Source: Ascarosepion bandense
Taxonomy: Eukaryota > Mollusca > Cephalopoda > Sepiida > Sepiidae
Assembly (NCBI GenBank): GCA_037127315.1
Contig: JBBBDQ010001454.1
Span: 1,091,001 to 1,155,000 of the forward strand
Length of the DNA: 64,000 bases
Reading direction: 5' to 3'
The position numbers were made by a program, and so were the translations under genes. Shown here one piece after another: positions 55,770-64,000 of this stretch. Each line of letters opens with the position of its first letter. The first letter of the stretch is position 1. The notes beneath the pieces were generated by a model. That model searched no databases. It was given only the letters and a program-made list of their open reading frames with translations, and was not told the DNA's origin.

Positions 55770-55960
55770 TTTTTAAACCCGCCTCGAAAAAGCTACCGAG
55801 TATAAACGCGGTGGGGAAAAAATGGAAACAAAAAAAGAAACGAACTCAGTACTTGAACATAAGCCAAAGTGCTCGTCGAAAGAAAAAAAAAGCCGAGACG
55901 AGAGCCCTAACACGTAAAGCGCTCAAGACAAAAGCAGAGCAAATATATATCGTGACGCTA
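55770..55960 (+). repeat. Purine-rich dispersed repeat
   Basis: Contains AACCCGCCTCGAAAAAGC, AAAAAAAGAAACGAACTCAG, TACTTGAACATAAGCCAAAG and TGCTCGTCGAAAGAAA, the best preserved copy of the family at 14826-15010 and 783-1010. The 88-residue ORF 55709-55975 is this repeat. Confidence 0.6.
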
Positions 55961-56195
55961 AACAATCCATGGTAAGAAAACTAATATTCGGACCTTATTT
56001 TTATTTTTATATAACTTATTCCATTTAAGACAGATGTCTTCCTCCTCCCCTGGTCTTGGTCACGTGTCTTTTGTCTGATGAAATTGTATTTCCGACAGGA
56101 ACTCTGTCCATACCGGGGTTGACAAAACAGACGACTGACGACTGACATCTTCGTCTGCTGAAATAGACCCTTCTCAAGATGAAGAGATTCAAAAT

Positions 56196-56252
<57 letters not shown>

Positions 56253-56262
56253 GTGTGTGTGC
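56196..56262. repeat. (TA)n(TG)n microsatellite
   Basis: TA tract running into TG tract with one CG interruption. Confidence 0.9.
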
Positions 56263-56263
56263 A

Positions 56264-56970
56264 TATTATTTCAGTCATGCCAACTTCGAAGTTTCGTAAT
56301 GGCATTGCTGTAATGTCTTCACTCTTCAGGGTCATTTTGTTTTAAATAAATAAATGAAATAACACCGCTCATCTAAGTGAAACGTTTCTTCCCATTAATT
56401 CTATTAACTCTGTATCCTACCTTTGATATCAAGTACTTTATGAAAAAAATCTGCTCTAAAACGACTTTCTAAAAGTAAACTATTAAAGAAAATATCAATT
56501 ATTAACCTTAAGTGTATCAACCCTGAATTATCCTCGACTCTAGCAAAGTTATTTAACCGCTGCTGAAAGGGGAAATATTTCCCAATCATGTGAAAGGCAT
56601 CAAATGTACGTCCAGTCTTCATAAAATCTACACAAAAGCTGTCATTTTTTAGTATTATTAATTGTATTTCGTTAGGTTATGAGTGGTCACTGATGTTGGG
56701 AATGATTTTTATGGAAATTTAAAAACAATTCATTACACTTTTTCAGACAGTTAGGGAGGCATAAGGTCAGAGTTAAGAATGTTCATGTGGGTAAGACTGG
56801 ATTAACCAACAGAAAACTTTTGTGTAGCAATGTAAAATTTTTATTGTAACTATTTATGATAAAAATATTACAAAATTGCTCGGCATTTCATCGATCACTT
56901 TTAAACAGTAAATGCTACGAACTGTGGATCGTTCTCCATTTGTTCTTACGAATATATATTTACATACATA
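56264..56970. other. No feature recognised
   Basis: AT-rich. The minus ORF at 56404-56622 has no known motif. Confidence 0.4.
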
Positions 56971-56974
56971 AACC

Positions 56975-57125
56975 ACCCGCAGGCAGGCCTGTTTCGCTGT
57001 ATCACAGCACTCTCAGCGCAGCTAGATGAGCCGTTTACCTCCAGCCGGGACTGAAACCCGACTGATTTGACAGCTGCCGGAGATTCACCCACCAGGCCAT
57101 TGGTGCACGTCAGCAAATTGTATAG
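56975..57125 (-). mobile_element. tRNA-SINE with hammerhead, family 2
   Basis: Minus-strand order: TGGCCTGGTGGGTGAATC (A box), GGGTTTCAGTCCCGGCTGG (B box), then a hammerhead-like segment and TGCGGGTGGTTTATGTATG tail. The tRNA-like head is well preserved and supports Pol III transcription. Relative at 15040-15145. Confidence 0.75.
56980..57020 (-). ncRNA. Hammerhead ribozyme, N7-deleted
   Basis: On the minus strand CTGAGAGT replaces CTGANGAG (one base short, consistent with loss of the unconserved N7). Stem II GCTGT-GAT-ACAGC is perfect, GAAA intact, and stem III CAG-GC-CTG perfect, but the following residues are C C instead of U16.1-H17. Predicted inactive, but clearly the same fold as 15094-15138. 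Confidence 0.6.
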
Positions 57126-57129
57126 CGTG

Positions 57130-57570
57130 TAATGTTTTTACGGAATGTAAATACGCCAGCAGGGAGAGTGTTATATCTTGTAACCGGTAAATAACTGCTG
57201 TTTATGAAATTTTTCCCTCTTTAGAGTGCTCAATCATATATATATATATATATACATATAGTGATTGATAGGTAACATTCCATTTTAAAATACGTAGAAG
57301 TTATTTATTGATTATAATTTTTACAAGAAATAAGTTTGAGAGGAAAGCGTTTTGTATGATGTTTTATTAAAATTCTATGTAAGCATCAGAATTCACTACC
57401 AGATTCTCGAAACTCTCAGGAAACGCGTCCATTGATTTTACCAGGAACCTTTGTGGTATGTAAGACATAATTCTTCCAAAGTCTTACTTTAGTAGAGTAT
57501 ACTTGTCACAGGATGTTAAGTCATGACTCTTGGCCAGCCGCTCATACATAAAATAGAGTCATTTTTCAAT

Positions 57571-57607
<37 letters not shown>

Positions 57608-58720
57608 GGACTCCCCTATTGATTTCGACATCTTCACTCATTTTTTATGTTTGTGCCGTCTGTGACATTTTGGTTAGTCTGGCTAGTGACCTACATACAA
57701 TTCCACATATTGTGCAATAGGAACAATTACTGACCCTTTTCATCGTTGTCATTCTTCTCCTAACCGGTCAATACGACTGATTTAAAAAAAAATCTCATAA
57801 CACTCTGACACAATTATCTCCAGTTATTTTTGTCGAGGGCAACTCGCTGAAAGTTAATATAAGGCACAAATAAGTGGTAACTCTTTAGCTTGTCTTTATA
57901 CCTGAACCACAGCCGTCTAGCACCCCTGTGTCTACTGTCAAGCTGGCTATGAATGAGGACCGCAGATATTCTGCGGTCACTCATCCTTCCATGTTCCAGC
58001 AATTTTCATAAAAAATGACTGACAAGGTACTGCGATTACGTTTTTTTATTTAATTTTTCTTGTGTTATAATTTTCTTTTTTTCTGAACAAATTATGAAGA
58101 AATTGTTCAAATGTTTTTGTATGTCCGAGCGCCTTCAGCTATACTTTTAGCAATTATCAAGGATGATATTATTTTTACTTTTAACTAAATGTATGACATT
58201 GTTTTATGCATATATCTAGAGGAATGTTTTGACTCCCAAACACAGACAAAACATCGTGGCCGTGATCCTACTTGGATAATGAATGCTGGCTTTTTGTTTT
58301 TTCATTAATAATGCTTTCATTATTTTTTAAAATTTTTACATGTAGATGAGGCTATTATATTTGTATTTTAATGTAAAGTTTAATGAAACTTTTATAATAG
58401 ACTGCTTGCTGCCCAAATACACAATTATATATATATATATATATATAATTTTTTCCAGCATCCTTACATTTTTCCGTTTCTTGGGAATAAGATGGTGCAA
58501 AAATAGTCTGTATTGTCCATTGTTCCAATTTCTTTTGGCTACCTCTTTAATCATTTTCATGGGTACCTATTTTTAAGTGTTGTTTTTTTCATGTTTAACT
58601 ATTTGAAATGTGTTTTTGTGTTATTTTGGATACTAGTAAGGACGGGACGTTTATTCTGAGCTTCGCGTGCTGAGCGCGGATGAAATTCAAGTGGAAGTCT
58701 ATATTGTTTTAAAATTTATT
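57130..58720. other. No feature recognised
   Basis: AT-rich, with (TA)n at 57236-57254, 57574-57604 and 58426-58447. ORF 57814-58002 (-) is less AT-rich but has no motif I recognise. Confidence 0.4.
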
Positions 58721-58734
58721 TAGGAGGATTTCTC

Positions 58735-58965
58735 TGTATTTATGAATTTTGATTTCCTAGCGGTAGATGCATCTGTAGATTCGATGTAATCGTTCCACTT
58801 GAGGTCGATTGAGAGACTGGGGCCAAGAAGGCGCAGTCTGTTGCTTTCTAAGAAACTACTGTCATCCATACTGATGACAGGTAGGAAAGATTTTTTATGG
58901 TGGTTAAAGGAGAACAACTTCATTCTGGAAGCATGACTTTTATACCTTAGAGTGAACATTTTAAT
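58735..58965 (-). pseudogene. Jockey-like LINE fragment
   Basis: The minus-strand ORF reads KLFSFNHHKKSFLPVISMDD, SSFLESNRLRLLGPSLSIDL and KWNDYIESTDASTARK. Copy B has KLLSVNHCRQPLLPPISMDQ, LPESNTLRLLGLTLSSDLKW and NHYIESIAKSTAKK at the same place (after the RT catalytic block). Isolated internal fragment. Confidence 0.75.
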
Positions 58966-58979
58966 TTTCATGAGTTTGA

Positions 58980-60090
58980 TTACTTATTTGATTCCTTAAC
59001 AAATGAGAAATTGTCGAAGATTTCAAACAGACATCGAAGTAATTGGGTGTCTAAAATGTCAGTTATATATGTCAGGTAATAGAAAAAGAGAAATTAATTT
59101 ATGTTCGGTCAAATCTGTTTGATTGCAAGTCAGAAATCGGCATCCAATACAAAATAAAACCATCGAAAATGTTTTGGAAATTTAATTTCCTTCACCCTTT
59201 TCTGCGGTAGTATTTCTTTTCTCGTGATTAATGTCTAATCATCTTTTCTAGTATTGGTTCATTTGTTATCATTCAAGGTTTCTTGCGAAAGGCGGATGAA
59301 ATTTCGTGCCAAGTTTAGTCTAATCGACGACGGGATTGTATTCACCGACCAGTGTCCAGTGGTAATCTATGAACGCTTTGTTCGCTCGTGACCAGTGGCC
59401 ATCCATTAATGTTGCAAGTGTGGCCATACTCATCAAATCAGCATTTAATCCATTCTTTTCTGTCCCTAATATGTCTTTCTTCCTCTTTCTTTCCCTCTAA
59501 TTCACTGATTGATAAGAGGAGGCAAATTCTGATGTTTGGTCATTAGGTCAGATTTTCGGAAGTGGTTCCTGCAGAGAATTTACATCCATAAATAATATTC
59601 AGTGGTCACGTATTGGAAAGCTTTGTATCTTGAAAACTATGTTTAAAATAGGGCAAACCATATGAATGGAAACTAACAACAATACCTATGAATTTATACA
59701 CAAAAGGAACTGTTCATTTTTAACATAGTCTCCTTTGTTCCTTTTAATGGGTATGAGTTAACATTTCTCTACTGATCATGAAATTTGATAATTTGAATGT
59801 GATAATTCGATATGGAGCTCAGCAATCTGTTTAATAGGTACAGTACAGACAAAATATTTGGAACCACCATGCATATCTTAAAAAAAAACTTTAAAATGAG
59901 ATTTTTAAAAAGTTATACATAAAAGTTCAGTCAATGTTTTGTTTATAACATTATTCAGGGCTGAGTTAAAATTACTGACTGAAAGGGTGAATTGCAGAGT
60001 AGGCGCAATTGACCTCTTTAAAATAATTCGATTGTGCAGGATGCTTAGTAAAATCTTACTGGACGAACATCCGTTGAACTTCCCTTCCTC
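58980..60090. other. No feature recognised
   Basis: AT-rich. No motif that I can support. Confidence 0.4.
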
Positions 60091-60104
60091 TCTCTCTCTC
60101 TTTC

Positions 60105-60107
<3 letters not shown>

Positions 60108-60153
<46 letters not shown>
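60108..60153. repeat. (CT)n / (TA)n microsatellite
   Basis: A CT run at 60090-60108 precedes a long TA tract. Confidence 0.9.
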
Positions 60154-60154
<1 letters not shown>

Positions 60155-60157
<3 letters not shown>

Positions 60158-60200
60158 CTTTTCCTGACGATCCATTTGGGTGAAACCTAGGTAGGTCTGT
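60155..60200 (+). repeat. Repeat end with hammerhead-like core
   Basis: CTGACGA (60164-60170; N7 is free in the hammerhead consensus), a short CC/GG stem II, GAAA (60182-60185), self-complementary CCTAGG as stem III, then U and A (GUA). The 5' partner for stem I is missing because the (TA)n tract begins upstream. The GGTGAAACCTAGGTAGGT words are shared with 14950-14980. Confidence 0.45.
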
Positions 60201-60357
60201 CTGACTCACAAAGTATTCTTTACTTATATATATATAATGTATTAGTTTAAACATTATTTTAATTGATACTCGTATTTAAGTAAATATTTGTTGTTTCTTT
60301 TTTAGAATTAAACAGTATATTTATTTATATCTATTGTTCTCAATAATCGAGAAATCT

Positions 60358-60649
60358 TGTTAAGAAAATGATATATCCCGTGAAGGAATATCAGGGAAAG
60401 GAATAGTGTAAGAATAATACTTAACACTGAAGATAGATTAGAAGAGATTTATTAAACAACAGTACAATAAACCAATAGACGTACAAGAACAATCAACGAA
60501 TAGTAACCGGAATAACGAACGCGTAGAAAATGTCTCCGCCTATGACGTATCCGTCCGTCTAGTGACGTATGCTGACGTATGCCCACAGTCACATTCTTTT
60601 ATAGACTAGACCATATCCATTCCGGGGTAGGATAGGATGTTCTTCCACA
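60358..60649 (-). mobile_element. 3' LTR of Ty3/gypsy element G1 (292 bp)
   Basis: On the minus strand it starts TGTGGAAGAACATCC and ends TTTTCTTAACA, with TG...CA ends. A TATAAAAG promoter word lies at 60597-60604 and AATAAA at 60448-60453 (complement), in the order expected for U3-R-U5. The purine-rich CTCGGGGGGAGG immediately upstream is the polypurine tract. The 5' LTR would lie beyond the window, so target duplication cannot be tested. Confidence 0.8.
60543..60580 (-). promoter_or_regulatory. Three TGACGTAT (CRE/ATF-like) octamers in the LTR
   Basis: Copies at 60543-60550, 60563-60570 and 60573-60580 (ATACGTCA on the coding strand), 20 and 10 bp apart, lie just downstream of the TATA word. 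The octamer resembles CREB/ATF sites. A role in LTR transcription is inference. Confidence 0.4.
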
Positions 60650-61817
60650 ACACCTCCCCCCGAGCTAAATTCTTCGTGAAATTTTGCTCAATATCTTTTC
60701 TCTTGGGATCTGGACATAGGTGTTTTGTTTTCTTTCTTTTTCTCTTACTTCTTGTGTTCTCACCTTCAGGAGAATCATTAGTTACCTCCATTGGTACTTC
60801 CACGTTCGCGGGTGGTTGAATTTAAAATGTATCGTATAACACCTCCATTGGTATCTCGTATTCCTTATTGACGGTTTCCACGAATCGGGGTCTTAACTGA
60901 TTTAGGTGTCTTTTGCAGACAAACTTCTATCCTTGCACTATATAGATCACCTTCCCGATTCTCCGACTTATTATTCCGTCCCCCCACAAACACTTTCCTG
61001 ACCGATAATTTTTAAAGAAAACTTTATCGCCTTCTTTGGAATATTTTGTATCCGAGTTTGGTCTAATCTTTCTTGCATACTTTACCTTTGCAGGTGATAA
61101 ATTACCACTGATATTGTGATTGGGTGTAATCCTATACACTATCAAAAAAGTTTGAATGTTTTTATCATCAGTGTTGATTCCGTCCACTTTTCTCATTGCT
61201 TTTTTGAATGTATCGACGAAACTTTCCGCCTGCCCATTTGACCTCGGATTATATGCAGGTGCCGTTACGCGTTCCATAGCTAACGCCTCGCAATAACTCT
61301 TAAACTCAGATCCTGTGAACATGGTACCGTTATCACGATTGTTTTTGGCACCCCCAGTCGGCTAAATACTTCATTTAAAGCCTTTATCGTGTTTGCTGCT
61401 GTTGGTCGCTTGAATTTATATACTTCAGGCCATTTGAAAAAACTATCCACCATGATTAGATAATATTCTCCTTTTATTGGTCCTGCATAGTCCACATGTA
61501 TTCGTGACCACGGCACATCTGCTTTAGGTCACGGCTGCGTTTATGGGTGATGATTTAGCTGCTAGCTAACAGCCTTTACACTGTTTCACCAATTATTCGA
61601 TATCTTGGTCCATTCTAGGCCAGTACACATAACTCCTCATTAAGGACTTCATTCGTGAAATGCCTAGATAACACAGATGAAATTCTTTTAAAATCTTTTT
61701 TCTTAACACCCTTGGTATTACCACTCTCTGAGCACACATCAGTGTCTCGTTACAAATTGAAAATGGTGAAATTTTTCCTCCTTTATTTTCTTTATTTCCT
61801 TTCACTTGCTTAATCAT
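60606..61817 (-). pseudogene. Ty3/gypsy integrase
   Basis: From 61817: HLCYLGISRMKSLMRSYVYW and PRMDQDIE (zinc-binding region, His/Cys partly lost), then IHVDYAGPIKGEYYLIMVDS (first Asp), FKWPEVYKFKRPTAANTIKA. A frameshift near 61320-61335 falls just before the DNGT block (second Asp), then APAYNPRSNGQAESFVDTFK (Glu). The C-terminal domain follows: SKEGDKVFFKNYRSGKCLWG, IISRRIGKVIYIVQG, and a Lys/Arg-rich tail (TRSKRKRKKTKHLC) that reads into the LTR. The enzyme inserts the cDNA into the genome. The catalytic residues are present, but the frameshift and stops make it non-functional. Confidence 0.85.
60651..60665 (-). promoter_or_regulatory. Polypurine tract of gypsy element G1
   Basis: GCTCGGGGGGAGGTGT on the minus strand directly precedes the LTR and would prime plus-strand DNA synthesis. 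Confidence 0.75.
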
Positions 61818-61935
61818 TTTAGCAATATAGTCATCTGTTTTTGCTAATTTTCAATTTCTTCCGGCGTTACCGGTAATACGCAAACGGTGTTTACTAGTAC
61901 ATCCTTTAGTTCCTTTTCTTCTTTCAGTGCTGCTA

Positions 61936-62209
61936 TCACTGTTTTTGTGGCAACTCAGGCTTTTTTGGAATCTGTCTTGACAGACAATCTGCATGTGCAT
62001 TTTCTTTAGATGGAATAAATTTCATTTTGAAATTGTAATTTAACAAAATTACAGACCATCTTTGTAGCCTGTTCGCTGAATGAGTCGGTACACCTTTTTT
62101 CAACCCAAATACTGATAACGGTTTATGGTCGGTTTGCAGCACAAACGCTCTCCCATAAATGAATCTGTGGATTTTTTTTACCGCATAAATTATAGCAAGT
62201 GCTTCCTTT
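61936..62209 (-). pseudogene. Gypsy RNase H, C-terminal part
   Basis: KEALAIIYAVKKIHRFIYGR, AFVLQTDHKPLSVFGLKKGV and ANRLQRWSVILLNYNFKMKF, then SKENAHADCLSR (the DxLSR end block). This is the part downstream of the solo LTR insertion. The first residues in the long ORF 62421-61936 belong to the inserted LTR, not the enzyme. Confidence 0.85.
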
Positions 62210-63172
62210 TGTAATACCCCAATGGTCCGTCCTAACAATTTCCTCCGGCGGCCGTTCTCCACGCTGTGTTGTTGCCGGGAATTTGTAGAAAATGTCGGCC
62301 GGACAGCTGGGGGTACAAGATTGACTGTAAGGAACGAACTTCCAAGATTTTGGATGAGTGGAAAAGAAGGCTTTATTCGTTTAGAGTTAGCTTTGTCTGC
62401 TGGGGCAGGCGAATGTGACACGCAGCTCTAACTCCAATTAATGGAGATCAACAAACCCAAACTGGACGAAGACAAGACGAGGAGAGATACTTCCTTCAAG
62501 CTCGCACCCGGCTGACTCCTTTCACTTCTCTCGTCTTTAACTTAACTGCCCAACTCGGAAAAAACACCTGAATTTATCTAAAAAATCGACCGGAAACAAG
62601 GAAATCCGGAAATGCTCTGTAAGTCTGAAATTTCAGTTATCTTTTTTTTTGTTTATCTTAATAAGGCTTCCGCCGGAAAAGGCTTAATGTGAGGTCAAGA
62701 TACAGTAAGGTCAGCCTTTGACCGGGTTAGACCACCGGTGACAAACACCGGCGACTGTAAGTCTGAAATTTCAGTTATCCTTTTTTTTGTTTATCTTAAT
62801 AAGGCTTCCGCCGGAAAAGGCTTAGTGTGAGGTCAAGATACAGTAAGGTCAGCCTTTGACCGGGTCAGACCACCGGTGACAAACACCGGCGACTGTAAGT
62901 CTGAAATTTCAGTTATCTTTTTTTTTTGTTTATCTTAATAAGGCTTCCACCGGAAAAGGCTTAATGTGAGGTCAAGATACAGTAAGAACAGCCTTTGACC
63001 GCTGAACTTTATCACTGAGTCAATTTTCCTCAAAAAGAAAAAGTGTTTATTTATTTATTTTTCTCTTCTTTTTCACTTTTGTTAGACATGTTTTCTAACT
63101 ATTTTCTATTCTAATCTATTTTCTATTTTAATCTATTATAATAAAATACATATATCTAGTTATCGTGTCACA
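62210..63172 (-). mobile_element. Solo LTR (family S), 963 bp, inside the RNase H gene
   Basis: The minus strand begins TGTGACACGATAACTAG and ends GGGGTATTACA. CTTT (62206-62209 and 63173-63176) is duplicated at both sides. Removing the LTR and one CTTT rejoins RNase H codons in frame. It is longer than its relative at 26497-27242 because a 138-bp internal unit is present about 2.8 times (units starting 62619, 62757, 62895). Confidence 0.95.
62619..63000. repeat. 138-bp tandem repeat within the solo LTR
   Basis: Each unit begins GTAAGTCTGAAATTTCAGTT and includes CTTCCGCCGGAAAAGGCTTA and CACCGGTGACAAACACCGGC. The last unit is cut short. The relative at 26497-27242 has one unit. Confidence 0.95.
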
Positions 63173-63605
63173 CTTTTCTATCTGGCTATAATTTTTTTCT
63201 GTTGGAAGCAACGCTCTCGAAGCATGAGCGATAGGTCTCGTTGCGCCATCCTCGAATTTGTGTAACAATACAGCTCCAATGCCGTATTGCATCCGTTGCT
63301 ATAATTAACTCTTTCTTCGGATCAAAATGCACTAACGCCAAATCTGACAAGCACTTTTTGATTTTTTCAAAAGCTTCGTCACATTCCTTTGTCCAACACC
63401 ACTTTTTATTTCTTTTCAATAATTTATTTAAGGGTGTTCTTAGGTCGTGCATATTAGGAATGTAGATGTTATAATAATTCGCAAACCCCAGAAATGACTG
63501 TAGCTTAGTTACTTTATCTGGAATAGGCATATTTTTAATTGCTTCAGTTCTGTTTGGATTAGGTTTTCTAACTTTGCGATCGATAATTTGATCTAAATGC
63601 TCAAT
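63173..63605 (-). pseudogene. Gypsy RT remnant plus RNase H N-terminus
   Basis: IEHLDQIIDR (RT palm end), then directly NPNRTEAIKNMPIPDKVTKL, QSFLGFANYYNIYIPNMHDL and NKKWCWTKECDEAFEKIKKC, then LIIATDA (first RNase H Asp) and, after a frameshift, residues up to the LTR insertion. The fingers and the YxDD catalytic block are missing: the protease and the RT remnant lie only about 30 bp apart. Confidence 0.8.
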
Positions 63606-63632
63606 AAATTAAATAACACGATTAAATCTATA

Positions 63633-63926
63633 TCAAATAGATTTGTATTCTTTCCTAAAATCACAGATTTTAGTCTTGTGTACTTTGCCGTCAAATGCTA
63701 CTTTCGCGAAAAATTCACCTTTGAATTTTAATTTATTACCCGAAATGCCTCTTGTAATCTTTTTAGTTTTCTGTAACTCTGGTCTGCCTATTTTGTCCCA
63801 GGTATATTCATCTACTGTAGAGATATCACTTCCAGTATCCAGTAAACAAGTGACATTTCGTCCATTTATTTTTATGTCCACGTACTTTCTAGTACCGCAA
63901 TCCTTTGTAAGTTTCTTCATTACCAT
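63633..63926 (-). pseudogene. Gypsy aspartic protease
   Basis: The ORF reads MVMKKLTKDCGTRKYVDIKI, NGRNVTCLLDTGSDISTVDE (catalytic LLDTGSD at about residues 28-34), YTWDKIGRPELQKTKKI and FKGEFFAKVAFDGKVHKTKI. This is the Gag-Pol protease, about 97 residues. It ends at a stop close to the site where the RT core has been deleted. The start Met is only the first in-frame Met; natural translation would be from gag. Confidence 0.85.
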
Positions 63927-63961
63927 AGTATTTATCCTTTTGAACTTTCGGTCCCTTTTTT

Positions 63962-64000
63962 CCTACACATCACTGCTTTGTGCCCCTTCTTTGTACATTC
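63962..64000 (-). pseudogene. Gag zinc knuckle at window edge
   Basis: The last 39 bp encode ECTKKGHKAVMCRK on the minus strand, the second half of a CCHC knuckle (C-x4-H-x4-C). The remainder of gag and the 5' LTR lie outside the window. A stop lies between this and the protease ORF. Confidence 0.7.

Noticed and set aside
62222..62431. Plus-strand 69-residue ORF and the N-terminal extension of ORF 61936-62421
   Set aside because: Both are translations of the solo LTR. The RNase H begins at the LTR junction.

Overview
This 64 kb window is AT-rich invertebrate (metazoan) nuclear DNA. It is packed with eukaryotic mobile elements and (TA)n, (CA)n, (GA)n and (A)n tracts. I see no prokaryotic operons, no rRNA and no convincing intact host gene. 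The mix of families (Jockey-like, RTE-like and Tx1/L1-like LINEs, Penelope-like elements, Ty3/gypsy, Tc1/mariner, Helitron-like relics, tRNA-derived SINEs and hammerhead ribozymes) fits a lophotrochozoan such as a mollusc. That is an inference about the organism, not something the sequence proves.

Layout. 0-5 kb: an AT-rich dispersed repeat, then a broken minus-strand gene of an unrecognised family (about 2.1-5.1 kb). Its N-terminal part holds a 21-bp minisatellite (4038-4596) encoding a 7-residue repeat. 5-10 kb: mostly unassignable AT-rich DNA with one tRNA-SINE and a perfect 20-bp hairpin. 10-17 kb: two minus-strand Tx1/L1-like LINE fragments, a head-to-head pair of tRNA-SINE units carrying hammerhead ribozymes, a collapsed mariner, and a second SINE-plus-hammerhead family. 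17-27 kb: LINE relics, a 207-bp inverted duplication of RTE reverse transcriptase, a hammerhead whose 3-8 core pair looks covariant (20432-20486), a foldback element, and a solo LTR with a 4-bp target duplication. 28-34 kb: LINE 3' ends, a second foldback element, a mariner relic and two adjacent Tc1-family elements.

33.6-41.3 kb is a three-level nest. A minus-strand Penelope-like element is split by a plus-strand Jockey-like LINE (copy A). Copy A is split in turn by a nearly full-length minus-strand LINE of the same family (copy B), whose poly(A) tail is still visible as poly(T) at 35780. 42-60 kb: SINEs, LINE 3' relics, two mariner relics, a hammerhead-like palindrome, a second Penelope-like element with an internal deletion that keeps its frame, Helitron-like sequence and another SINE with a hammerhead. 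60.3-64 kb: the 3' two thirds of a minus-strand Ty3/gypsy element (zinc knuckle, protease, RT remnant, RNase H, integrase, polypurine tract, 3' LTR). A solo LTR of another family interrupts its RNase H domain with a 4-bp CTTT duplication.

All protein assignments come from reading motifs by eye. Ribozyme calls rest on hand-drawn pairing. Most coding regions are decayed, so they are annotated as pseudogenes or mobile-element parts.
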